Source: Aquimarina rhabdastrellae
GTDB taxonomy: Bacteria; Bacteroidota; Bacteroidia; Flavobacteriales; Flavobacteriaceae
Assembly: GCA_947387485.1 (NCBI GenBank)
Contig: CANDNT010000020.1
Span: 1-64,000 of the forward strand
Direction: 5' to 3'
DNA length: 64,000 bases
The position numbers and the translations under genes are program-made. The notes under the pieces were generated by a model. That model searched no databases and was not told the origin of the DNA. It worked only from the letters and a program-made list of their open reading frames with translations. Positions 48,601-57,076 of this stretch are shown piece by piece (position 1 is the stretch's first letter; each line of letters starts with the position of its first letter).

Positions 48601-51600
48601 GTTCCTGTAACATATGCTGTTGGATTCGTTCTACTAGAGGGAATATTTGAACCACCATCATCACAGAATGGGGTAATTCTAAATCTATACATTCCATCAA
48701 CTAGTGCTGATACATCTGCTGTATACTCTACAAAACCAGTTCCACGACGGTCCATATGCTCTTTTAACTGATTTAAGGTTAATTCTTTTAATACAAATGA
48801 ATTGTTATTTCCTGGTATTGCATATTCTAATAAGACTTTAAAATCATCATCGATCTCATCATTTACAACCTCTGGAATTCTAAATCTAAAATCTAATTCA
48901 TTATCATCACTACCGTTTACTACCCAATCATCTGTTGGTAAATCTGCTTCAATCTCATTTATACAAGCCCCACTAAAATGTGCTGTCAAAAATATTTCAT
49001 GAAAAGGTACTACACCAACTTCTTCATATTCATCTACTCTATAGGCTTGGTATACCCCTCGCTCACATTCTGAAAAAATTTGAATTCCTAAATCTTTATA
49101 CGAAATATTTTCTGGTGCATCTAATCCTCTAGCGATGCGCAGTTGTGCTGTAATTTCTTGTGTATAACCTGTAGGTGAACTTGGATCTGGTCCAAAAACA
49201 AACTCTGATCGTGTAGTAGGTTCAAAAATAGGTGATTCGTTCAAGAAAATTTGTGCTCCTTCATTATTACTAGCTGCATTAATCCCTACAAAATATCTAT
49301 TATTAGTATTTAAAGCATCAGATCTTCTTGTATTACGTAGGGTTAACGTATATAAAATAGATTCATCTCCTGTACCAAAACCTACTGTTTTGTCTACAAC
49401 TAACTGTACTCCATCAATAGGCACCGTTCCAGATTCAAAAGGACAACGACTATCTCCTGCTGCAGTAAAAAACATAGGCGTATCATAGACTGGATCTCTA
49501 CGTATTCTTACATTAAAGTTATCTCCTGCGTCATCATCTGTTAAAGTAATACTATCAACTCTAGTATTTTCATTTTCTGTACCATCACTACCACCTACTA
49601 CCCCTGAAATAGATAAGCTTGTGGTTAAACCTACTGTGGCTCCTAGTATATTATGCCTTGTTGTAAACTGTGTATCTACTCCTCCACTTACATTTCCTGA
49701 GTTTTGCTCACTATTATTTACAGATCTAGTTAATTCATAGGTAATTGTTGTTCCTGACGAAAAGGAAAACTCACTATCTATATCAGGAACATTACCGGCT
49801 TCTCCAGGTCTTAGATTATTAGTTGTATCCTCAAAAGTAGCTCCTCTATTAAACTGATCTAGAAACTCTGCTCTACTCGGTCTTTTAACAATTTCCTGCC
49901 ATCTTTGAGCTTCTATAAAATATCGTACTAAATCCTCATCTGCATCTGCTGGACTTGGGTCAAAATTAAATCCATCTATAGTTAACTGTAAATCAATTGT
50001 ATTTCTTGCTGCTACACTTTCTGCTGCAGGAGGAAATAATTCATCATGTCGCTCTATAAATAAACGTTGTAAATCTGGTATAATATCATCTTCTATCTGT
50101 TGTCTTGTAAAAGCAAATGGAGTAGCTTCATCTGCAGTCATCGCCATTCTATCTGTATCAATATCTACAGTACAATTAGTCACCGTTAAGGTACGCCCTG
50201 TACCAAAAGTTAATACTTGTGAAGTACCTATAAACACATCTGCATCTTGACCTACATACGTATCAAATGTAGGAGTAGAGATACTTCTTGATACTGATAC
50301 ACTATTACCGTTTCCTGTTGTTCTTCTATAGGTTGAATTTATATTACCTCCAATAGAAAAACCTGTTTCACTCTCTACAAACCTTGAAGACACCCCTGTC
50401 GCTAACCCAGCTCCTGCAGGTGCTACAACTGCTAAGTTGATCTGTGATGTTTCTAAAGAAATTCCTGCTGGCATACCTACAACACTAGTTGCCGTATCAA
50501 ATCCACCTTCAACTGTTTTTGAATACGTATACGTAGCTCCCTCTGAAATAGTAGTTGAACTTCCATCTCCTGGTGGATCATGTAATACATATCCTATAGT
50601 AGGATCTATTAATGTAAAATCATTATTACCTCGTTGCGAACCTGTTACATATGCTCTTTCGTTTGCATTTTTATTTCGTCCTTCATGAGACACCGCTACA
50701 GTAAGACTATTAAGATATGGTGCTATAAAATTTGGGATATTTGTAGTCGTCGTTGCAAAGTTTGCAAATCCTAAATCATTTGAATCCATACTTAAGTTTC
50801 CTGAAAGCATACTTCCTCCTATAGCTACCGCTGCGCCTTCTACCGGACAAACATTTGATCCATATCGCTCAAATACATTAATTGTAAATATCATTCCTAC
50901 TCCAGCTGGAGTTGTATAAATAACCCCATCATCATCACTACATGAAGCGGTTACTAATCGCTCATCAAGTTGTGCTTGGGTCATCATTAATGTTCCGCCT
51001 ATGATCTGTGCTAATTCTCCTTCTCTTAATTGATAAAAAGTAGTTTCAACTTCAATAGGATTTCTAAATTGAAAATCATAACTTAGATTACCTCTTCTTA
51101 AATCCAAAATTGGAGATTGTACTTGTCTTCCTGTATCTTCGTTTGTTAAACTCACAGTATATTGTCCTGGTACCAAATCATGTACTTCAAAAACCGTATT
51201 TTCTCCATTAAAGTTACTTCTATCAATTACTCTTTCATATGTAGGAAAAGCAATATCTGTACGTGTGATTGTTCCAGTCCATTCTCCTACTCCATAATTA
51301 CACGGTACTACAATATTCCCTACAAAAGATCTTCTTGTTGTATTTTCAAAATTGACACTAGACACAGCTTCTATTACATCAAATACATATTGACTATCAT
51401 TTGTAGGATCTATTAAAGGAGCAACTGCATCTTTTCCTATCGCTCTATAACTATATTCAAACCTTCTAAAGTATCCTGAAGTTGACATATTATCAAAAAA
51501 TGCCCCTCCTTGTAATATTAAAAATTCATTATCTCCAGACCCTTCATTTACAGCTAAATTAACTGCTCTTTCTCCTCTTTCATGTTCAAAAGAATACGAT

Positions 51601-54542
51601 AAAGTCAACGCATCATCATCTGTAAGTACTTCTCCATTTCTAATATCTTCTAATATTCCAGGACTATAAGCATCTGTTCTATATTCTAAAATATCCATAT
51701 TAGCTCTAGAGAAATTAATTCTAGGTTCAGTTCCTGTACCTACATTTTGTGCTCCTAGATATACCTTATCATTAATCATCAAGCCATTGTATAATGCAGT
51801 ACGATAGTTATTATTTACTTTTAATGCTACCGTATTGGTATTAGGGTCTGCACTTATAGCAAAAAAGGCATATCTAGAATTACGCTCTATTGTTGCATTT
51901 AATATATCTGTGTCATTAATTACTAGATATACATGTTCATTATTTCTAAGTTCTAATCGTAACGCTCCCCAATGTAATATGGTTTGTATTGGGTTAAATG
52001 TTTCTCCTATTCCTTCTTCTATTAGATCTGGTAATACAAAACCTGACCATGTAAAGCTATCTGTATCATTTAATACAATATTAGAACTACTTTCTACATA
52101 ACCTGTGGTTCCATCAAAATCCAAACTTATTTTATCTGCATTTGTATTATCATCATCTAAATCTGAAATTATGTTTTGTGCTACTCGTATAGTACGTCTT
52201 CCTGGCGTAGCTGTGATTACATATACTCCATCTGCATTAGTTCGTACTTGTGCATTAGGATCTGTACTCGTTACTAAATTACCATTTACCTCTATACCTG
52301 TACCTTGTAATGAAGGAATATCAAACAATTCTGCTGGATTATCTGTATCTGGAACACGGTATACTATACGTCCTGAAATTGGTAATGCCGAATTATCCGT
52401 AAAATTAGCCTGCTTATCCTCTGGTGTTAATGATCGTTCTATTTCTCGTATTACATTTTCAGGCATAAAATCACTATTAGGTCTTGATGGAGTTATTCTG
52501 TAGGACAATCCATTACCTTGTCTTCCTGCATTGATAGTAGTAATCTCATAACGTCCATCCATATCTGTATATGCTCCATAGGTAATTGGTGCCTGATCAC
52601 TTGAACTTAATCGTATTAAATTATTTATACTACTACCTGATAATCTTCCTCTAGTTGTAAAAGCCTGATTGTATATAGTAGTCGCATCTGGTAAATCAAA
52701 ACGATAATACGCTAATAAATTCTCTTCTTCTCCTGTGATGATCAAATTCTTATATCGTCCTATCTCAATTGTTGAGCGTCTTCCTTTCCAAATACGGATT
52801 TCATCTAACTGATAGGTATTATTTACAGCTGCATTAAATGAAAATTGAGAACTTCTATTTAATCCTACTACAAATGGATTTGTCGTAGTTACATTTGCTG
52901 TAAACTCCCTTGCGCCATTAGTTGGAGCAATTCCTCCATCAATATATAAAGCTCCTCCATCTGGGCTAAACGTAAGTGCATAATGATGCCAATCGGTATC
53001 ATCTGGTTTTGTAGTGGTTAAATACGTAATTGTATTTTCTGGGTTTGTAGGATTTAACGATTGTACACTAATTGTTGTATTGGTAATTCGTATTTCTCCT
53101 ACATCTAATTTAAATACCGTGTTTTCTCCAGCGTTAGAACTTGGGGTTCTATACCAAAACTCTATTGTTCCTCTTCCTGCTGCTTGCTCAAAAATAGTTA
53201 CATCATTAATCCCTATGGGTGTAGATGTATTGGGTCTAAACTCTAAAGCACTTCCAGGAGTATCTCCTGATTCTGGTACTGCTGTTACTAATGCATTTTG
53301 AGTAGCAACACTAAGAGGAGTTTGGATTTCTCCTTCTACTACACCATTTGCAAAGACTAATCCATTATCTATTCCTGGATTACCACCTTGATTTGGTGTT
53401 ACTGTATATTCATACAATTCATTTGGTAACACCTTGTCATCAAAAAAAGATACAAAAGTTGATATTGGAAAATCTGCAGCTACTTCTTTTGTTTCTATTC
53501 TACTAGGTAGGCTATTAGGATCTGCTAAATCTCTTCTTGAGATGGTATAACTAGTGATATCTCTAAGATGCGGCCATCGTAAAGTGATCCCATCTCTTCC
53601 TCCTGATACTGCAGTAAAATCTGCTCCATTTCCATCTGTTGCTTGTAACAATACATCATCCAAACCAAAAATAGGATGATCTGCCATAGTCGTTAACTCG
53701 GCTAAACGAACTCCACTAGTTCCAAATACTCTACTTGATACACGTGCACTTTGTGTTTGTATTACTGGATTAGTTACTAGTGTCATTCTATTCGTCCACG
53801 TTGTAGCTTCTAATTGAGGTAAATTATTTAATGGTGCTTCTACAAAACTATTATCTACATAAGCAATTACTAATCCTGCATTTGCTAAAGTATTTAGGTT
53901 TGTAGCATTTTCATTAAAAAAGGAACGAAAGCGATTTTCTTCTATTTGCAATTGTGTTCGTCTACGATTCCAGGCTCTAAACTCTGCTATACTCAATTGA
54001 TCGTGAGCTGCTATGGTAAAATATAAATACTCGGGTTGAATACTCGCTTCGTACTGCATTACTGTTTGCTGTATACCATCTATATATATACGTAAGCTTT
54101 GTTGCGTTTGCATAGCACCAGGAGCAAAAGTCAAGGCTATATGATGCCATTCATTATCTTCTAAACGAGAAGAAGCAGCTAATTCAATATCCGGAATTAC
54201 AGCATTTCCTATTGTTAATTGTAATTGATCTCTTGATCCCATTACGGTAAACTCATCACTTCCTTTTTTTAAATTGGATAATCGCCATGGTTCATAAGTC
54301 TCATCTGGATCTTCTGGTCCTTTTGATCCCATGACCCAAAACTCTATCGTAGCTTGTCTGTCTATTCCTCCATTAAGCAATTCTGAGGTTAATTGTGTTT
54401 TGGTATCAAAATGAGTAGTATATCCATTTCCTCCATTAAGCATTAATACTGGAGGTCTTTCTACTTGGGCATGGATATTAGTTAAGCCCATACATATTGT
54501 CATAACCCATAACAATATATAGCGTATATAATTCTTTTTCAT
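45624..54542 (-). CDS. Giant LamG/Ig-like T9SS type A surface protein, copy C
   Basis: 2972 residues. Signal peptide (MKKNYIRYILLWVM...NIHAQ). LamG-like domains near 50-205, 457-612, 829-985 and 2060-2197; FN3-like near 310-325; HDPPGD near 1321 and QDADVFIG near 1430; a helical, charged segment ~1469-1570; SbsA/Big_5-type Ig-like near 2005-2045 (VVSTTPTSGG...ISATFSSAINPVTV). T9SS type A sorting domain in the last ~90 residues, nearly the same as in copy B. It lacks the EF-hand-like loop of copy B. Shares very long near-identical stretches with copy A. Exported across both membranes and probably held at the surface; role as adhesin or matrix component inferred. Confidence 0.93.
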   Translation of the reverse strand: MKKNYIRYILLWVMTICMGLTNIHAQVERPPVLMLNGGNGYTTHFDTKTQLTSELLNGGIDRQATIEFWVMGSKGPEDPDETYEPWRLSNLKKGSDEFTVMGSRDQLQLTIGNAVIPDIELAASSRLEDNEWHHIALTFAPGAMQTQQSLRIYIDGIQQTVMQYEASIQPEYLYFTIAAHDQLSIAEFRAWNRRRTQLQIEENRFRSFFNENATNLNTLANAGLVIAYVDNSFVEAPLNNLPQLEATTWTNRMTLVTNPVIQTQSARVSSRVFGTSGVRLAELTTMADHPIFGLDDVLLQATDGNGADFTAVSGGRDGITLRWPHLRDITSYTISRRDLADPNSLPSRIETKEVAADFPISTFVSFFDDKVLPNELYEYTVTPNQGGNPGIDNGLVFANGVVEGEIQTPLSVATQNALVTAVPESGDTPGSALEFRPNTSTPIGINDVTIFEQAAGRGTIEFWYRTPSSNAGENTVFKLDVGEIRITNTTISVQSLNPTNPENTITYLTTTKPDDTDWHHYALTFSPDGGALYIDGGIAPTNGAREFTANVTTTNPFVVGLNRSSQFSFNAAVNNTYQLDEIRIWKGRRSTIEIGRYKNLIITGEEENLLAYYRFDLPDATTIYNQAFTTRGRLSGSSINNLIRLSSSDQAPITYGAYTDMDGRYEITTINAGRQGNGLSYRITPSRPNSDFMPENVIREIERSLTPEDKQANFTDNSALPISGRIVYRVPDTDNPAELFDIPSLQGTGIEVNGNLVTSTDPNAQVRTNADGVYVITATPGRRTIRVAQNIISDLDDDNTNADKISLDFDGTTGYVESSSNIVLNDTDSFTWSGFVLPDLIEEGIGETFNPIQTILHWGALRLELRNNEHVYLVINDTDILNATIERNSRYAFFAISADPNTNTVALKVNNNYRTALYNGLMINDKVYLGAQNVGTGTEPRINFSRANMDILEYRTDAYSPGILEDIRNGEVLTDDDALTLSYSFEHERGERAVNLAVNEGSGDNEFLILQGGAFFDNMSTSGYFRRFEYSYRAIGKDAVAPLIDPTNDSQYVFDVIEAVSSVNFENTTRRSFVGNIVVPCNYGVGEWTGTITRTDIAFPTYERVIDRSNFNGENTVFEVHDLVPGQYTVSLTNEDTGRQVQSPILDLRRGNLSYDFQFRNPIEVETTFYQLREGELAQIIGGTLMMTQAQLDERLVTASCSDDDGVIYTTPAGVGMIFTINVFERYGSNVCPVEGAAVAIGGSMLSGNLSMDSNDLGFANFATTTTNIPNFIAPYLNSLTVAVSHEGRNKNANERAYVTGSQRGNNDFTLIDPTIGYVLHDPPGDGSSTTISEGATYTYSKTVEGGFDTATSVVGMPAGISLETSQINLAVVAPAGAGLATGVSSRFVESETGFSIGGNINSTYRRTTGNGNSVSVSRSISTPTFDTYVGQDADVFIGTSQVLTFGTGRTLTVTNCTVDIDTDRMAMTADEATPFAFTRQQIEDDIIPDLQRLFIERHDELFPPAAESVAARNTIDLQLTIDGFNFDPSPADADEDLVRYFIEAQRWQEIVKRPSRAEFLDQFNRGATFEDTTNNLRPGEAGNVPDIDSEFSFSSGTTITYELTRSVNNSEQNSGNVSGGVDTQFTTRHNILGATVGLTTSLSISGVVGGSDGTENENTRVDSITLTDDDAGDNFNVRIRRDPVYDTPMFFTAAGDSRCPFESGTVPIDGVQLVVDKTVGFGTGDESILYTLTLRNTRRSDALNTNNRYFVGINAASNNEGAQIFLNESPIFEPTTRSEFVFGPDPSSPTGYTQEITAQLRIARGLDAPENISYKDLGIQIFSECERGVYQAYRVDEYEEVGVVPFHEIFLTAHFSGACINEIEADLPTDDWVVNGSDDNELDFRFRIPEVVNDEIDDDFKVLLEYAIPGNNNSFVLKELTLNQLKEHMDRRGTGFVEYTADVSALVDGMYRFRITPFCDDGGSNIPSSRTNPTAYVTGTITRSAPNVVSTTPTSGGILESGQISATFSSAINPVTVNSSTVSLRGILGGVPAELKSGEFAEISDEVTIPHQPEFNITEAFTIEMWVNPSRFPNTGTVPILKKGGNYKVELTSEGRIRVNDQVTSTVSLSSLEWTHVAVVYDGVNTITVYYNGASVGSGNFTTGLVTNSEPIQIAGVSNEDSYVGLLDEVRIWTELRSPLEIVTNMDRQLVGNEVNFMAYFVFDDNALEGEDGAPDEAIRDFTGHAIGTTATGLTFVTGEGVAAPLDITRMVQDLQFNIEVSNNDTTVNIIPVFTPQEIEGASLTAMITNRVEDPSGNRVRGASWDFVVNRNTLAWSQNNIRIRQEQGTSSRVTTIDLDNSEGGVAITYRFANLPAWLSVEQRNGTGTTEIQAGNTQRIEALQVERDLEFVVAPFLNPGIHTTNVFIETFNATTGLPLGTEVFQLEVDVFCTAPAYSSGFNSGLFRGNMSFTGELFIEGRGIQSMDEGDIVAAYLNSEFRGSANVDSNGLVNLAVFGNTGESGNLSFRIWDASECTEYEGIVEEYPYSFRGRFGSRIIPISFTVGERLSRRIPIVPGFQELSFNVRDNASSNKLSITSITGLVSGDEISDAVDESIIATVDSDGTYIFTDPNTTSLDVRKAYTIRSTQTSNSMIQIQGIPVPVDTNIAIAGSNVFNGIGYLPNELLRVPVALRSLTSATTMTTTTISEGDRIERRGLSAEYTEDDGWVGNLTHLTPGLGYLYTATNDGILNYSGVASNSASAARQANSNGEVEISYLDKAHILGWEMNPNAYARFMYMTAVVDAAQLDASREYTIAAFIGDEVRGVAKPQLIDGQYHYFMGIGANESAEVIFKLFDGEKVVTLDNEEAFDHTVLLGAMKAPYVLSYTPDNEAEEVVLNGVLGLSLGQNIPNPMTDATQISYSIPEDGHVDISLYNVLGQKLYTFVSDTVKGNVLHTVDWNGITEEHVLSSGIYVYKLNYEGQELQRKLVIE

Positions 54543-54552
54543 ATATTGTTAT

Positions 54553-55167
54553 TTAGAATACGTTCTTTATTTTTTGTAATCTATACTTAAATCTTCCTGC
54601 TACAGTTTCATCATCTATCACTCTGGTTAATCTTTGCCCAGAAGTATTTCTAAAAAATGTAACTTCAGGTACTGTACCATCTATTGGTGTATGTAATCCA
54701 AACTGTCTAAATTGTCTAAGACCTCCTACTTCTATAGATATAATTTCTGGATCTTCTTCATCTTGCAATACGATCTCCCAACTGTATAATCGCACATCAT
54801 CTTCTTGAGTAAGTGTCTCAAACATTACTGGTTCACCTCCAGTTCTTGGAGCAGCAAAAGGAACTCCTGCTCTTTTTAAAAAATAATTTGGTGCCTTTGC
54901 TGATGCTATTAGTACAGCTCCTCTTCTACCTTCTATAGGCTGTAGTATAAATGATTGTAAAAAACCATCTGTATGATTTAACTCTTCACTAGAAATAGGG
55001 GTTAATTCTGCTGCATTTGTTTCTAGATTATGATGCAATACATAAGTTGTCCCATCACTTTGATCTTGACAGACAAATCTATATAGATAGGTCTCATTAT
55101 TTTCTTGTGCTACTACACTAGTACATCCCAGTAATAATAACACCATAAATTGATATATTTTTTTCAT
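54553..55167 (-). CDS. Small secreted protein of the giant-protein cassette, copy C
   Basis: 204 residues from the ATG at 55165-55167 (11 codons into the open frame), so that the signal MKKIYQFMVLLLLGC leads. Very close to copy A. LLGC is a possible lipobox, otherwise cut after VVAQ. Ends KIKNVF. Ten nt before the giant start, so tightly coupled. Function unknown; fixed presence in all three cassettes argues for a direct job with the giant. Confidence 0.84.
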   Translation of the reverse strand: MKKIYQFMVLLLLGCTSVVAQENNETYLYRFVCQDQSDGTTYVLHHNLETNAAELTPISSEELNHTDGFLQSFILQPIEGRRGAVLIASAKAPNYFLKRAGVPFAAPRTGGEPVMFETLTQEDDVRLYSWEIVLQDEEDPEIISIEVGGLRQFRQFGLHTPIDGTVPEVTFFRNTSGQRLTRVIDDETVAGRFKYRLQKIKNVF

Positions 55168-55213
55168 ATTTTTACTTTTATTCTCCTTACATAAAGACAA
55201 GAGTTGTCCTACT

Positions 55214-55239
55214 CATTGCTTTTTTCTTTTTAAACAATG
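55214..55239 (-). promoter_or_regulatory. Leader hairpin 2, copy C
   Basis: CATTGCTT at 55214-55221 pairs with AAACAATG at 55232-55239; the one difference from copy A becomes a G-U pair in the minus-strand RNA, so pairing is kept. Confidence 0.5.
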
Positions 55240-55309
55240 AGAAGACCTACTAATTTAATCGTCTTATCTTAAGGGATATTGATGTTTGATATGTTATGTT
55301 CTCGATATA

Positions 55310-55337
55310 ATTGTCTCGTTTAAAAAAACGAAACAAT
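55310..55337 (-). promoter_or_regulatory. Leader hairpin 1, copy C
   Basis: ATTGTCTCGTTT at 55310-55321 pairs with AAACGAAACAAT at 55326-55337 with one wobble. Base 37 nt after the fibre-protein stop, matching copies A and B. Confidence 0.55.
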
Positions 55338-55373
55338 CACTCAAACTGACAACTCAAACATTCTTTTGGGTTT

Positions 55374-56504
55374 TTATTTATTCATTGCTGCTTCTAGCGC
55401 TTCAATCTTTTTCATCAATTGCTCAATCTTTTCTTCTTGATTGATCGTATGTAATGTCAATTCTTCTACTTTTTCAACTAAAACGGTATTGATTTGGCCT
55501 ACATTCATTCCTTCTGCTACTACTTCTGCCTCAGTAGGCATATTAGGTAAGTGTTTATTAGTCTTAATGTATTGCGCTACTTCTTTAAGTGGCATCAACT
55601 TATAATCTTTAGCAAATACATAATCTGGGAAGGTAGTTACATTTAATTGTACTTGATCTGTGGTAATCACGCCATCTTGAATATGCACCATTACATCTCC
55701 ACTTTGATTTAAAAATAAAACTCTATCATCTCCTGTGTCGTCATTATCAGGTTGAAATTTTAACTCTGCATTAGAGCTAATCAATCCTCCTTTAGTCCCT
55801 CTTCTATGTAAACGCAATTCACCATCTTGGACTTTTGCCATTTCTTCATTCGATGAATTTCTAAATTCGATACTATCATCTCCCGTTCCATCTACATCTG
55901 GATGTAATATTATTGAACCATGACTTTGATATTGTCCTCCATCAACTCTAATATTACCATTATTTATATGAATCTTCTCAGAAGGAATACTAGTTCCTAT
56001 TCCTAATTGTCCATGCACTATTAAATTCCTTGTTACTGTTGCTGCACCTTCAAATATAGCTCGTTTAAAAACATAAAACTCATTGAATGACATTCTTACT
56101 ATATCATTAAAGCTAGAATTATTACCTACTCTAAATAAGATAGGTTCAGCAGCATTGTTCTTATCTGAATTAGATGTGATTCTTAATCCCCTATTACTTT
56201 CAAATTCTGCATAATCAGATCCAGACAAGCCTCTCAGCAAAAATCCTTTTCTATTAATCTCGGCATTAAAATTACTTTCATTTCCACCTCCAATCACAAA
56301 TCTAAAAGACTCTCGATTTCTATCATTATCACTATCAGCCCTAAAATAGATACCCGATTCTCTACTATTTACCAAATCAAAACCAGGAGCTCTATCTCTA
56401 CTTGATGAAGTAGTTCCAACTCCCCCTCCTTGTGCCTGCAAACCTATGCTAGCCAAGCCTAACATTAAACCAGTTATAAGTGTAATTTTGTTTTTCTTTT
56501 TCAT
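55374..56504 (-). CDS. Secreted fibre-like protein with tail-fibre-type C-terminus, copy C
   Basis: 376 residues with signal peptide (MKKKNKITLITGLMLGLASIGLQAQ). Four ~45-residue repeats (GIYFRADSDNDRNRESFRF, LRITSNSDKNNAAEPILF, IILHPDVDGTGDDSIEF, LKFQPDNDDTGDDRVLF) with D-x-D motifs that could bind calcium, then the fibre-type C-terminus and a heptad-rich end. Most like copy A in its front repeats, and like copy B around SIPSEKIHINNGNIRVDGGQ. First gene of cassette C; divergent from a surface lipoprotein gene. Confidence 0.85.
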   Translation of the reverse strand: MKKKNKITLITGLMLGLASIGLQAQGGGVGTTSSSRDRAPGFDLVNSRESGIYFRADSDNDRNRESFRFVIGGGNESNFNAEINRKGFLLRGLSGSDYAEFESNRGLRITSNSDKNNAAEPILFRVGNNSSFNDIVRMSFNEFYVFKRAIFEGAATVTRNLIVHGQLGIGTSIPSEKIHINNGNIRVDGGQYQSHGSIILHPDVDGTGDDSIEFRNSSNEEMAKVQDGELRLHRRGTKGGLISSNAELKFQPDNDDTGDDRVLFLNQSGDVMVHIQDGVITTDQVQLNVTTFPDYVFAKDYKLMPLKEVAQYIKTNKHLPNMPTEAEVVAEGMNVGQINTVLVEKVEELTLHTINQEEKIEQLMKKIEALEAAMNK

Positions 56505-57076
56505 TTTATCTTATTTTTAATTACTAATTATTTCGATAAAACTAGATCAAAAGAAAACACTATATAACGACGTTTATCACATTGGTAACTTGTTCAGTAA
56601 ATACTTTTTTATGAATAGCGTATTTTTATCTATTATTTCTAATATCATGTATAGAGCCTTAAAAAACTAAAATTCAAAACCCTACATTTTTCAAAACTAT
56701 CCTCTATATATTCTATTATTATAGACCTATTATTTTTAGTTTTTTGTCTTTTATAATTATTTTTTATTAAAATTTTAATAGTATTCAAATTTCTAAATAA
56801 ACAGTTCTTTAATAAGGCTGTTTTATATCACTTTCTCTGTACAGAATACACTATCTATTGTCTAATAAAAGGTTTTGTTAAAGTTTATTTTAAATCGTTA
56901 ATTTTTAAGTTTTCAAATTTATTCTCTTAAAATTAAAAACACCAAAGCTTTATCAGTCTATACCCTCTAATCTTCTTTTAACTAAAGTTATATGAACAAA
57001 GTTCCTAGGTGATTTATGTAATAGTATTCTCTTATGTTTTGAAATATTTTAGATCATTGAACTAAAAAATAATATA
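56505..57076. other. Divergent intergenic region between cassette C and lipoprotein gene
   Basis: About 570 bp, AT-rich, without a supported gene. Contains the shared element at 56576-56591 near the cassette side. Promoters of both divergent units must lie here; no further motif could be fixed by eye. Confidence 0.55.
56576..56591 (-). promoter_or_regulatory. Shared upstream element AAGTTACCAATGTGAT, copy C
   Basis: Minus-strand AAGTTACCAATGTGAT, 72 nt before the fibre-protein start. Differs from the copy A element at one base, although the sequences around them have diverged. Confidence 0.45.

Noticed and set aside
46669..53301. Plus-strand open frames opposite giant C, some identical to those in copy A
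   Set aside because: Their identity follows from the duplicated coding strand, not from a gene of their own.
1..54542. Copies A and C as an assembly duplicate of one locus
   Set aside because: They differ by many substitutions and in-frame indels, and have different flanking genes, so both are real unless the identical tracts alone were mis-joined.
6589..56504. Fibre genes as part of a prophage or contractile injection system
   Set aside because: No sheath, tube, baseplate, capsid or terminase genes in the window, and the fibre proteins carry signal peptides, which phage fibres do not.
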